From Heliocybe sulcata (lineage: Eukaryota > Basidiomycota > Agaricomycetes > Gloeophyllales > Gloeophyllaceae): a DNA stretch of 64,000 bases. Both the position numbers and the translations under genes were made by a program. Every line of letters begins with the position of its first letter. Within the stretch, counting starts at the first letter, position 1. Where the stretch lies: NCBI GenBank assembly GCA_004369045.1, contig ML213521.1:497720-561719 (forward strand), given 5' to 3'. The notes beneath the pieces are model-generated. The model saw nothing but the letters and a program-made list of their open reading frames with translations. It searched no databases and was not told where the DNA came from. Positions 21,214 to 32,625 of this stretch are shown here, one piece after another.

Positions 21214-22980
21214 TCACATCTTGTGGCCGAGGTTGACGTGCACGGCCTTGACGTTCGTGTAGCTGTCATCACAAGTCAGCACCCAACTATCTGACATACT
21301 CAAAGCAACTGCACTCACTTCGCCAAGGCATACTCGCCCAGCTCACGCCCAATACCCGACTGCTTGAACCCGCCGAACGGAATCTGGGGGTGGAGCTGGT
21401 TCGCGCAGTTAATCCAGACCGTGCCCGCGTGCAGCCGGTGGGCGGTCTCAAGCGCCGTGTTAATATTCTGCGTGAACACCGCCGCCGCCAGCCCGTACAT
21501 CGTGTCGTTCGCCTGGTGGATGATATCGTCCTCGTCCGTGAACTTGATCACGACGCCGACGGGCCCGAAGATCTCCTCCTGCACGATCTTCATCGACGGC
21601 TTCGTGTCCGTGAAGATCGTGGGCTTGATGAAGTAGCCCTCGTTGCCGTGCCGCTCGCCGCCGAGGTGCAGGGTCGCGCCCTGCTCGACACCGGAGCTGA
21701 TGTAGCCCATGATGCGCTAAGAACGTTCAGGGTCAGAGACGGACTTGTGGGGTGGAGTCGGGATTACGTACGTCATATTGGATTTGCGAGACCTGAGGAC
21801 CCTGGTATGCGTCGGCGTCGAACGGGTCGCCAATCTTGAGCGACCTGGCCTTCTCGGTGAAGCGTTTCAGGAACTCGTCGTAGATACCTTTCTGGACGAA
21901 GATCCGGGAGCCCGCGCAGCATGCCTGACCGTGATTCCAACTGAAGACGTATAAGGATCTAATCAACAGGAACTGAGAAAGTCGCGCTTACAAGATGCCG
22001 TGGACAGCCCAGTTGACGGCCTGCTCGATGTCCGCGTCGTCGTAGATGATGTTCGGGCTCTTGCCGCCGAGCTCCAGAGTCACCTTCTTCAGGTTCGTCT
22101 TCGCAGCAGTCTCCATGATCTTCCGGCCGACGAGGGTGCTGCCCGTGAACGCAACCTTCTCGATCTTGGGGTGCTCCGCAATAGCCTGGCCGACGGAGCT
22201 ACCGAACCCATTAATGATGTTGACAACACCGGGAGGGAAACCGGCGCGTTGGATGAGCTCGCACATGCGCAGCGCGGTGAGAGGTGTGAACTCGGAGGGC
22301 TTGAGGACGATCGTGCAGCCGGTGGCAAGCGCCGGACCGAGCTTCCACGAGAGCATCATGAGAGGGAAGTTCCATGGGATGATCTGGCCGACGACACCGA
22401 TGGGCTCGTTGCGAGTGTACGCGAGCTTGTTCTCGTCCGTCTCGATGACCTTGCCAGAGTGCTTGTCGGCCCAGCCAGAGTAATACCGGATACAGCCCAC
22501 CGATGCAGCGACATCAGAGTTCTTTGCCCAGCCGAAGGTCTTGCCTGGGTATGACGTCAGGAGGAGGGTCAAAGATAAGAATCTGTACGCACCATTGTCG
22601 AGAGCCTCGAGAGCAGCAAGCTCATCGGTGTGCTCCTCCATGAGATCCGCAAGTTTTCCGAGGAGCTTGCCTCGCTGAGCACCAGCGATGTTTAAGCCCC
22701 ATACCGTATCAAACGCCTTCTGCGCAGCGTTGACAGCGATATCGACATCCTTTGCCGTACCGCCAGAGATCTTTGTGATCAGTTTGCCGTTCGTCGGGTT
22801 AATGACACTGTCGAGTGGAATGATGAATTCACGCGATCTGCCACACAGCTGCGACACCTACTCGATGGTCTCGCCTTCCTGGCCGTCGACGAACTTGCCG
22901 CCGATGAAGAGGCCAGTGTTGAAGGAGGAGGTGCCCTTGTAGACGGGGGTGTTGAACTCGTAGGTGAATGTGCTGGGCAT
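21214..22980 (-). CDS. Aldehyde dehydrogenase (NAD(P)+)
   Basis: Start MPSTFTYEFNTPVYKGTSS at 22980; end VKAVHVNLGHKM at 21214-21216; about five introns. The class signatures are in order: EPIGVVGQIIPWNFPLMM and WKLGPALATGCTIVLKPSE (cofactor fold), VAFTGSTLVGRKI, LELGGKSPNIIYDDAD with the general-base Glu, FSWNHGQACCAGSRIFV with the catalytic Cys, EEIFGPVGVVIKF, and IPFGGFKQSGIGRELGEYAL. The length, near 500 residues, is normal for cytosolic ALDH1/2-type enzymes, and no targeting peptide is evident. It oxidises aldehydes to acids, for example acetaldehyde to acetate, a nice match to the acetate transporter 2.7 kb away, although co-function is inference. A TATA box (TATAAA on the minus strand) lies about 40 bp upstream. 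Confidence 0.95.
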
Positions 22981-24202
22981 GGTGGGGATGGGGAAACATT
23001 TGTCAGACTGGAGTGAGACTTTATAGAGGAGCTGCCGGAAAGGCGCTCCGATGGTACCAGGACAGGATAGCTAGGCAGTCATCTGACCCGGCTGAGCATG
23101 TCATACGCTTCTCTTCCCAACCCTCTAAGCAATCAGCCTGCCTGATTCTTTCTTTGGCCCGATTTTCTCTTCGCGAACATTCATTGCTTCGTTTGATCAA
23201 GGAGATCCCCCGAGGACGGTTCCGCAGGGTGGGTCGAGTAAAGGGGTGCCCGTAATATCGCCTGCGGGGCCCCGCAACCAGATAACTGATCGACCAGCAA
23301 TTTCAAGTCTGGGGCAGCCGTGCTCGTCTCGTGGCCGGTGTAGGCAGGAGAGGGCATTCTAGGCAGCAGAGGCATTCTAGAGTCAGCCCGGCAAGACGCG
23401 AACTGGGCTCTAACCCGTTCAGTCACTGCCAACTACGACCGAAGTATATCCCAGTTTGTGTTGCATTTCATAAAATTCAAGTGTGGGTCGAGCTACCTAC
23501 CTGCCAATTCATCGTGCGGATGCGACATTATGCTAAAGAAATTTGAATTGAACGCTGGACAAGAGGTTCCAAGCGTCAATAGAAGTGATCTGGAATTGGT
23601 AATGGCTTTATGGCGGAGATGCCACGAGCATCAGGAGTAGCGGATTTTCAAATGCAGGATGGAATGGACGAGCGTAGAGGGAATACGCTGGTAAAGCGGT
23701 AATGCTATAGGCTACTTACACGACCACAGTGGCAGGATATCTTCCAGTTTCCAGGCTATCCCGGTCACGCAATTGGGCATGAATATTGAATGCATGACAG
23801 TCGGTGGGCCGGTCCGACGGCGTGTAAGCGAAAATGCAAGGTACGCGAGAGGACAGCACTAACTTGCTGACATGCCACCTCGCCGCGTCGGCCAGGAGCG
23901 GGCTCTCTATATTCCGGAGTCGAAACGGGCGATGGAGACAGAGGATTTACGTGTTGCACTACTACTCTTGTGCAAAAACACAATAGACACAAGCGCGGAC
24001 CAACATACTCGACCACAGCAGTGGAAGTAAGAGACACTCCACGCGTAGGCAGTCACGTGATTATATTGTCATGTGATCACGGTTGTGGCATATTCCCACG
24101 GATTCGTGCCACATCCATTTCAACGCCATCGGCCTTTCATTCAGCTCACATCGTGAAACTATTCATCCACACCCTACGCCACTGCATTCACACTTTCAAA
24201 TT
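22981..24202. other. Gene-free stretch, divergent upstream regions
   Basis: Upstream regions of the aldehyde dehydrogenase (minus) and of the small gene at 24203 (plus). Apart from the ALDH TATA box near 23019-23024 and the E-box pair at 24053-24080, no gene or repeat is seen. Confidence 0.55.
24053..24080. promoter_or_regulatory. Paired E-box-like sites upstream of the 24203 gene
   Basis: TCACGTGA at 24053-24060, followed 8 bp later by TCATGTGATCAC at 24069-24080, about 125-150 bp upstream of the ATG. CACGTG is the core bound by bHLH factors such as Cbf1/Pho4 types. Binding here is inference. Confidence 0.4.
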
Positions 24203-24803
24203 ATGTTCCGCCCTCGTCGCCAGCCTCTTGTGGAGGTCCAAGATCCACATCCGCTTATCCAGCGCAAGGACAAAGGCAAAGGCAAAAGCAAAGACGCGGA
24301 TACCAAACCGCGAAGGACCTCGCAGCCTGCTGCCGTAGAAACCGAGCACGACCTACTTCTCAAAGAACTCGCATGGCACCCAGGATCATTTCATCCCGAG
24401 TCTCCCGAAGACCCATGGCCGTACTCTTTCACGGTAAGCATTTCAGTGGCTCTCGAGACACCTGAATTCATTCCACTCACTTAACACCACGGACGCACCA
24501 GGACGGCGACGCTGTATGGGTCGCGTTCAACAGAGAAAAGTGGGATCACGGTGTCGTCCTCGATGCCACAGACCGTCGAATAGAGGTGACGCTACACATA
24601 TCTCCACAACAGCGCCGTCTGACGCGAGTGGCATGTAGGACCGATTAGTCACATACTACCGCGTACACCTCCGCGGCAACACCACGGCGTGGTTCAGCCC
24701 ACTCTCTGGCAAAATCAAGCCAGACAGCCACGAGATCCGTGCGCTCCTGCGGGAGTACGGCCTCATAGAAACGAGCAATAGCTCTGCCACAAAGGAGGCC
24801 TGA
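24203..24803 (+). CDS. Small hypothetical protein
   Basis: Three exons. It begins MFRPRRQPLVEVQDPHPL, then a basic low-complexity run (KDKGKGKSKDADTKPRR), then DLLLKELAWHPGSFHPESPEDPWPYSFT. Intron 1 is 24434-24500 (GTAAGC..CCAG). The second exon encodes DGDAVWVAFNREKWDHGVVL and the third, after a short intron ending CATGTAG, DRLVTYYRVHLRGNTTAWFSPLSG. It ends SSATKEA at 24801-24803. The DGDAVWV..W..GVVL..YYRV pattern resembles a small beta-barrel (SH3/Tudor-like) fold, but that is only an impression. It converges on the tRNase Z gene with 186 bp between stops. The splice sites look sound, so I think the gene is real; function is unknown. Confidence 0.65.
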
Positions 24804-24989
24804 GATTGCACTATCATGAGCGTTGTGTATGCTTACAGGCGTATGATTAGTATGACCTGCCTTCACAAGATGCTGTATTACTTTTAACTGACCCTGTATA
24901 CGCTCGTTAGCCTCTACTCATGACTGACGCTGATGGATACGATTCTTCTCACCCCAGCGTGGTCTTCGAGCATAGTCTCCAGATGCACC

Positions 24990-26530
24990 TTAATCCACGT
25001 TCCACACCAGTCCATCGTGTGCGGCGACTGCTTTTACCGCTTTTTCATCCACAGTGCCCTTCCAAGCCTCTGTCGCCTGCCGCTCCACCTCTAGTATGCC
25101 TGGACCACGGTACTTAGCATAATGCGGCGAATATGGCGTGTCGAATCTGCGCGTACAATTGACGGTACATGAGTGACCAGAAAAACAGACATCCAAGAAT
25201 AGTACTCACGGTGTTCCGAGATGATTGAGGTACAGCTGCTTCGCTCCAATGCGTTGCGCAAATGCACCCGCCATCTGGGGAGTCGAGTGGCCTAGTGAAT
25301 GAGCGAAGTCGGCAGCCTTCTTGTTGGCGTCGTCTTCCGCTTTCGAGGCATCGGCAGCCTCGTCTGCCTCACCATCCGATTCGGTCCGGGCAGCTTGAAG
25401 AACAGATGGCTCAACAGCATCGTCCGAAGCTTCGGTAAGGACATTGTCCATATTCAGTTCTCCTTCGGGGCCGAGATTTTTCTTCTTGAGCACGGTTGAG
25501 CGTAATATATGGTTTGGTATGTGCGCGATAGTGGCTTCGTGGACCAAGACATCGGCGTCTGAAGCCAGCGGGACGATGTTGGACGGGTCAGACGTGTCGC
25601 CGAGTACGACAACCTTCCTCCCTGGACGGTCCTCCATCATCGACGGGTTGTCCGTCCACATAATCTCCTCGAAAGAGTCACTATTGCCCTCTGTCGCTTC
25701 TGCCCCGGGACGACCCACTCGCGATCTCTCCGTAAAGACATATCCTAAACATGGCACTGAAGGATGGTACCCTCAATAAGAAATGGGGGTCCTCGCATAT
25801 CTGTAAGCGCACCTCTGTGCTGAATCATAGCAGCGTCCACACGTATATGGCCATTATTCATAAAATCCAGCCAGCGATGACTGTCCTTGTCATCGCACAC
25901 TATATCCTCGCCATCTGCTTCGTTAGGGTGGAGCGCACCAGGATGGCATGATGTCGGAAAGTCTGAGGGAGTCAGGAGCTCATGCACGGCGTACTGCATC
26001 TTCAAGTCAGTGTACGTGATTTGGAGATTCATGCGCACAAACTCCCGCAGGCCTTTTGGACCGTACAAGTGCAACTATAGATAAATCAAAGGAGGCAGGC
26101 GGAGTAGCTCCAGGGCCAGAACATACATAGGGTGCTGTCGGTTTGGCACGTGCTGCTGATCTCGAGACATGGCGCATGAGTGGTATAATGCCCATGACGT
26201 GGTCCTCTGGAAGAAGTCCCGTCTACACGCGTCCCTGTAGGCAGGAAGAGATGGACACACGGTGCATATGGGTGATGAAAATCCGGCGTACATCCTTAGG
26301 CCTAATAGAGGGCAGCCGGGTCTTCCTGAGCTGACTTGTAGTACCCTCCGCGCAGTCCACCACTGCAAGCCGGCACTCAGACCCGATGAAGCAAAGGCGA
26401 TAGCTGCGGACTCACGCCAGGTAGCGGTTATCCCAAAAGTAAGAGCGGTGGAGGTACATTGTCGTCTGGCAGTAGGTCCTCCTCCGCTGCTCGTCCCCAA
26501 GAAAGTCATCGTCCACGATCGAGCGGCCAT
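24990..26530 (-). CDS. tRNase Z (3' tRNA-processing endonuclease)
   Basis: Start MAARSWTMTFLGTSSGGGPT at 26530; last exon ends HDGLVWNVD at 24990. The order of motifs is that of the short-form (ELAC1/RNase Z) metallo-beta-lactamase family: TFLGTSSGGG, LVDCAEGTTSQL (spliced), then IFITHMHQDHVMGI, rebuilt across an intron and giving the HxHxDH zinc motif. These are followed by LHLYGPKGLREFVR, KVVVLGDTSDPSNIV, LVHEATI (HEAT motif) and HSTPQMAGAFAQRIGAKQLYLNHLGTP. It cleaves the 3' trailer from tRNA precursors in the nucleus or mitochondrion. Between HEATI and HSTP there is an acidic Glu/Asp/Ala-rich insertion of about 80 residues, longer than in bacterial enzymes. It is divergent from bL33m, 86 bp apart. 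Confidence 0.92.
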
Positions 26531-26616
26531 CGTGCGCGCTGCTCAGAGGAGATCCGTTGTGACAGTGGCCAGCGTCACGATTGAGGGAGGAATAACTCTC
26601 CAGCATCCCCGCCGTC
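26531..26616. promoter_or_regulatory. 86-bp bidirectional promoter, tRNase Z / bL33m
   Basis: The start codons of tRNase Z (26530, minus) and bL33m (26617, plus) lie only 86 bp apart, so 5' UTRs and promoters must overlap. Both products act in RNA and translation biology, so co-expression is plausible. Confidence 0.6.
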
Positions 26617-26888
26617 ATGGCTGCAAAGTCAAAAGCAAAGTGCGCTGCCGTATACTCTTCTGCAGTCATATTTTCTCATTCAGATGCCTAGGACAATGAT
26701 AGTGCGCCTGGTTTCGACGGCGCAGACAGGATACTTTTACACAACTAAGCGGCTACGACAAGGTCCTAGACTCGCCGCGATCAAGTACGACCCGAAAGGT
26801 GAGTACTGTCAAGGAATACACGCAGGAGTAGTGATGAATTGCAACAGTGAAGCAGCGGGTACTTTTCCTTGAGAGTAAGAAGAAGTAG
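26617..26888 (+). CDS. Mitochondrial large-subunit ribosomal protein bL33m
   Basis: Very short gene in three exons. Exon 1 reads MAAKSKAK (26617 on). A first intron ending GATGCCTAG joins to TMIVRLVSTAQTGYFYTT followed by KRLRQGPRLAAIKYDPK. A second intron (GTGAGT..AACAG) joins to VKQRVLFLESKKK with TAG at 26886-26888. The spliced product, about 57 residues, matches the bL33 family along its length, including RLRQGPRLAAxKYDP and the basic C-terminus. bL33 is a structural protein of the large ribosomal subunit, near the exit site. It has no cleavable presequence, as in yeast Mrpl39. The choice of acceptor in intron 1 is set by the reading frame: the nearer AG gives a wrong frame. Confidence 0.9.
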
Positions 26889-27324
26889 TCGTGGTCTACG
26901 CACGTCGGTCGAGCGCGGTTGTTTCCACTGTCTGCCCTATTCGTCGTGCTCCTGTTGGTCTCCCGAACGCCTATTTGCCCGCTAGTTCATCTACCCAACC
27001 GGAACGCCCTTTCACTCTGCCAACCGCCCGACTCATGCTTCTTGAGCTGATTTGAAACTCCCCGCACCCGATATAAATCATAGTTGTATCTGCATAGGGC
27101 ATGGAGTATGCGTAAATACATATGATGCAAAGCAGAGGAGAGCAGCGATGGACAATTAATGCAATGCACAGGTAAGCTATACAGCAATAAACGGGCAAAT
27201 ATTGATATGATAATGCGTGGGCTCCGGCCAGTGGAGAACGGAAATGCGAGTAGCTTGCTTGCAAGTTGGTATGCTGAAGTTTGAATGCGATGAAATATTC
27301 ACAAGGAACATGATGCGAATGCAC
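26889..27324. other. Convergent 3' spacer
   Basis: Between the bL33m stop and the TBC-gene stop at 27325. AT-richer sequence; nothing recognisable. Confidence 0.6.
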
Positions 27325-30300
27325 TTATTTGTCCGCAGGGGCCCGCGGTAAGGAGATAGCAGAAGTTTGAGGAGTACCAGGAGTACTCGCGGAGCGCTGT
27401 GCCTGCTTCTTGACCTGCGCCTCCATCTTATTCCGCTGCTTCCGTATATCATCGTCCTTGAGTTTCATACCCAAGGCCATCGCGATGAATGCTTCAGGGT
27501 TGGCGGGAAGGCAATTGGGTGGCGGATTCCGGAGTATGTTCACGGCCGCGTCCGCCTTTGTACTCTCCATGATCAACTTGCGACATGATGCGGCAACCGC
27601 GAGACCGACGCGCAATAGGAATACAACACCTGCGTCTATCGTTAGCGTCTAGGTTCTTTGGAAATTAACCATACGCACCTTCGTACAGGAAGACATCCCA
27701 GACTCGGTGCAGTGTGTCAGGCGGCAGCGCGTGGGCGAAGATGGAACAGAACCTACAGAGTCTCACGTCAGCATATCAATTGCTCCGAACATTACCGCGA
27801 ACTGACGCACCATGATCTACATATGGCGACAGGGGGAACTCCCATGTCACCAAAGAGCCTCTTGGCGAGAGGCGCATCATTGGCTTCCAGCGCCTTGCCG
27901 AAAAGTGTCGCATCCACTTCTATCTGAGCGGTACTTGAGGAAAAGTATGGTCGAAGCTGGCTATCCATGAGTGAGACGAAGATCCAAAAAGCGTCTTCTT
28001 CAATGCTCTGGTGTAAGAGTTGCCCCGCAACCAGCGTCAAACCTTTTTTGAATTTTAGCATGACCGTATCATGCAGAGAAAGAGAAACATACCAGGATGA
28101 TACTGAATATCGGGGACCATGGTGAGGTATGCATTGAGCAGGTACACCACAGGTCCGTCCGGTTTCTGGAACTGCGGTTTGTCGGGGAAGAAAGCACTCG
28201 CATCCCGCTCGATGTCCGCCGAAGCAGGCACCTTTCCTCGTTTGCCTAGTTGGGTGTACAGCCCATTCATCCGCTTCGACTTACTATCTGTAAGATGTTG
28301 CCAGACGTTCGACCGTACAGACGCCGGCACGCCCTCGAGAAGAAGCTTCTTGACCTTCTTACTTTTCCGTGCCTGAGAGGCGGGTGTTGCAGACATGAGT
28401 GATATCCACTTCAATTCTCGCTGGCGGTGGGCTTCGATGGAAGGAGCGGCAGAGTCCGAGGGCGTAGTGGGGAACCCAGACACGTCGGAAGGGAGATTGG
28501 GTGACCGAGGCAAGGACAATGATGACATCGCTGGGCTATAAGGTCGCAACACGCTCTGGCCATCGGGGAGGAGAACGGAGCTCTCCCGTGCACTTGGTAG
28601 TGAGTCCTGACTAGTACGTGAGGAAGCCACAGCAGACATAGTAGGTCGAACGAGCTCGAAGTCCATATCTTTCACTTGGACCGTCTCTTGTCCCGGTAGT
28701 GGTGTCGATGGCCCAGGACTGGTGGCTCTGGTACTCCTTGTCTGCAGCGAGGCTAAGGACATCTTCGACCTCAGTGACGGTCTGTGGTTACTGCCAGGTG
28801 GTGGGGATGTCGTGAGAGACCGCGTCTCGCTGTAGTGTGAACCATCAGTACCCCCGGATCGGGTTCGTGTCAGTGTCAATGATGGCCGAGTTGGATCTGG
28901 CTCTGATGAATCGGCTTTCGTGGAACCTGGAGTATCCGGGATTGATGTGTCCAGAGATCGCTTGCGCGGAGACGCTGGAGGCTCAGCATCAGCATCTACA
29001 GATTGAACAGGCACAGACTGGACAGGCACGGGCATGGGCTGCATAGGCGGAGACGCAGCAAAAGGAGAGGAGGGAGGCTTCATTCCGAGAGCGCCGGTGG
29101 AGGCAACTTGGCGTAGACTTCGTGGAGCGGCGGGAGGAGAGTCAGATGAGGGTGCAGGCACCGCTAGTGGCGAGGGAATGAACACCTGAGCCCCTTTCTT
29201 GAAGGAAGGACTGGCGGGAGACTTGAAACCAGGGCTCGTAGGTGACGAAGGCACGCTGCTACTAGACATTGCCAGCGGTGACGGGCCGTGGGTCATACGC
29301 CTAACTGGTCCAGCGTGATGAGATACAGTAGCTTGCTGAGCAGCCACCGGTGTTGCTGCCGAAGCGGACACAGTGCGAGACACCACTTTAGATTGCAGGA
29401 CACGCGGTTTACCTTCAGCGTCTCCACTGTCGTGTCCGGTTAGTGTCATAAACCCATAGCGATTAGAACTAATTACCTAGTTTCCTTGGAAGGCAGGGCT
29501 ATCTCCGCTATTGGTGAATCAAAGCCTGAGAATGACCTGGATCTAGGTCTCGGAGTCTGAGCTTTTGGAAAGAAATTGGCTCTAGGGATGACATTCCCAG
29601 CACCAGGTGAGGGCTGCTGTGGGGAACTGGCCGGACCATCCTGCGGGACAACTGGCGTTGGCGGGGCTGAGCCACTTCGGTCGATAACAGGCATCGTGTT
29701 GATTGGGGGTGGATTTGGTTCCATAGTAGAAGGCCTCCGAATAGCACCGCCCGCCAATCGATTAGCAGGGACAGACTGTGGTGGCTCCAACGAGAAGACA
29801 ATCGGCACAGGCCCCATAGAGGTACTCATATCCACTTGGCACATGCCGTAAATCGTCGTACGCCGCATAACACCATTGGGGCCGTACCGAGAAGCAGCGG
29901 CCATGCGAAGAGTATGCACCAGGTTATTGGTAGGCGTCTGTTGAGGCGGCAAAGGAGCACGTCCATACATCGGTCCAGCAGGAGCAAATGCGGGAGCCTT
30001 CGGCGCATTTGGATGTGGCATGAAGATACTCGTACGAATAAATTGGCTGGGGGGCCTCCCGGGTTCAGAGGGGCGGCGGCGGGGTTGCAAGCCTCCATCA
30101 GGAGTAGCGAGTTGCGTCCTTGGGAGAACGGGCTCTGCCGAGCCATCTGCAGCCAGTTGAGCTATGGTAGGTGGAGAAGCCTCAAGAGTAGGGGAAATAG
30201 GTGCGTCGTCCTTTTCATTTTCTATATCCAACGTAGCACAGGCCGGGGAATCGGGGTATGAACTGGCTGAAGAGGGGGTATCAGGCGGTGCCGAGAACGT

Positions 30301-32208
30301 CGCGCGGATGGAAGAATCAGGAATGCCGTCATCGTCCTCGACGATGATACCAACGCTTGATTTAGGTGACATGGGAGATCGAGGTGACTGAGGTGCGGAG
30401 TCCAGCTCTTGAGGCGGTGGGCTGACGCTAGGGCTGGGACGGTCTTTCTCGAATCTCTCGCGCAGCACCGTGGCTGCCCCACCGGCCTTCGACCCCGAGA
30501 GATCTGGGAGTGGCGGGGCTGTAAGGGGAGGAGATAAGGAGGAAGTGCCGGACGGGTAGCGTGAGGAGACGGGGGAACCAAAAGTCGTATGTAAAAGCGG
30601 CGAAGGAGCCAGGTTCAATGGTGCAGGTCTATCCTTCACTGCACGGGATAGATCGAGACTAGGCGGGGAGCCCTCGGTCTCCTGCTTCGACTCTCCTGCC
30701 GCTTCCGTCGCCACTGGTTGCGGAGACGGCTGGACATCGTCCGTACGCTGATTGTCCTCAGTCCGAGGCTCTATCGGTGAGAGTTGCTGGGAATATACCG
30801 ATTCTGCTTCTGCTTCTGCTTGAGCGTCCTCTTCCAGTGACCGCCGCCTGATGTTCAAGGGCATGGTAGTCTGCGTGTTGGCGAGCAGCTCTTGTGGAAC
30901 CGGCGGAGCATCAGAAGCTATCGTGTACATTGACGCTCGAGAGAAGCGAGACATTTTCGACGCCATAGAGTACCGAGAGTAGCGATAGTCATCGTATATA
31001 TCCGACGCGCCATCCCATTCACCTGTGGAACTGGAATGCAGAGAAGCGCGAGAGTCACCGTAGACAGATCCGCCCAGGGACTTGGCGTCAGAGTTCGTAC
31101 GGGAGCGAGTACCCGATTCTACGGAGGTTAGTGTATCAGTCTGGAGGACAAGGATGTCTGCTCACCTGCTGCGATAGGTGGGGGCGGCATGAGGGGAGGC
31201 TCAGGCTCAGACGCTGCCTCCGGCGAAGCATGCATCAGCTGCGTTTCATCGCTCTCCTCACTCGCGACTGATGAATCATCATCCTCATCCCCACCATCCG
31301 CCATTCCCTGCAATAGCGACAGACCAATACCCGTCTCCCCATCCGACATGGCCAAGGAGATTATTGAACTACGGCGCGTGTCGGCAATGGATGGGTGTGC
31401 AGATAGAGGAGTTGGAGGCGCAAGAGAGTGAGGGGGTTTGTCCACATGATGTACTTCGCCCAAGTCCTCTCGCATGGGTGTTCTATCTTCCTCGGTTGTA
31501 CTGAATTGCGGTGCCTCTGCACGTTCGTCTGACCCCTCCAGTGGCGATTTGGACAGACGTTGTTCCAAGGTGGGGTCTGGTGAATCTAATGGCGTATCAA
31601 GGATAGATTCAGGACCCGTGGAACTTGAAGAATAGCTAACGCTCGGGGCAGGCGGGCCGTCATCCTCAGACATCTGGGAATCGTGGTGGTAAGATGAGGA
31701 CGCAACCAAAGACAATTGACTTGAGGTCGGTCGCAGCGCAGCGCCAAAGGAGGAACTTGAACTCTCCAAGTCCGGGGGTGACAACGTCCGGATGGTTGGA
31801 GAAGGACTGTTCGACACGGAAACTGCCTTGGGAGTCACGGATGAAGAGCGCTTGGTCATGACGGGTTTCTTCAGCTTGCCGTGGACCTGGACGTGCTTGG
31901 CCTGAAACCGGCCGACGACCCCCTCACAATAGCCCTAGCGCCGTGTAAGCGTTTCGTAGCTCGCGTTCTAGATACTCTACGCACCAAATACCAACCCTCC
32001 TGGTCCACCAGTTGCATTAGGACGGTGATTTCGTCATCCTGAACATTCACTCAAAACCGTTTCATCTGGCATGACCATATGCTGAGCTCACCTTTAAAAA
32101 CATCAGTTGCTCCGAGCTCTCTGCAACGCAATCCTGCAAAGCGGTACATCTGCCTATGCCACCCTTCGCCGCAAACCTTGTCCAGCGCGCTAGCTCTGCA
32201 GGCTCCAT
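27325..32208 (-). CDS. SH3 + TBC domain protein (Rab-GAP-like, catalytic fingers missing)
   Basis: Roughly 1,400 residues. Start MEPAELARWTRFAAKGG at 32208. The first exons splice to TALQDCVAESSEQLMFLK-DDEITVLMQLVDQEGWYLGYCEGVVGRF (quoted in pieces), a clear SH3 domain at about residues 22-75. Then about 1,000 residues of Ser/Pro-rich, presumably disordered sequence (exons to 28400). The C-terminal third is a TBC domain: LLLEGVPASVRSNVWQHL, ADIERDASAFFPDKPQF, DIQYHPGLTLVAGQLLHQ, EEDAFWIFVSLMDSQLRPYF, HRVWDVFLYEG. It ends KLKDDDIRKQRNKMEAQVKK and SLPRAPADK at 27325. TBC domains normally need IxxDxxR and YxQG fingers to speed GTP hydrolysis by Rabs. Here these read IERDASA and YHPG, so it may bind Rabs without GAP activity. 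Confidence 0.85.
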
Positions 32209-32617
32209 AGTGCCTCCCAGACGGAACCAAACAGAGAGTTTGAATTATGAGTGTCCTCGGCCAGGTCACTTGCCGGCACGGAACGAAGTGCACGCGTATG
32301 TCGGCAAACGTAAAGGAATGGAGTGCCCGAAGAGAGGTCGGACGTTGGGAAAGGAGCGACAAGGACCTAACCAGAACGAAATCTACAAAGATGAAGGCGA
32401 CGGAGAGATGAGATGGCGGAAGGGGTGAGTGTAAATGCCGGCCGTTCCTTAATTAACTGGCAACAATCATTCTGGGAATCCACCTGCAGGCCGGCGTATA
32501 TAAAGTACATGACTACGGAATGGAATTACGAATGATCATACGTAGAGCTGGTACGGAATCACATAGAGTCGAGAGACAAGTGCCAATCCATCAGAACCAC
32601 GTCAAATTCACAACCAG
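32209..32617. other. Gene-free stretch upstream of the SH3-TBC gene
   Basis: Promoter side of the SH3-TBC gene up to the first transposon target duplication. It contains TATATAAAG at about 32498, oriented to the right, and no supported gene. Confidence 0.5.
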
Positions 32618-32625
32618 AGGTAAAG

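Noticed and set aside
22000-22554. 184-codon plus-strand frame opposite the aldehyde dehydrogenase
   Set aside because: Shadow of the high-GC ALDH exons; the minus strand carries all ALDH motifs.
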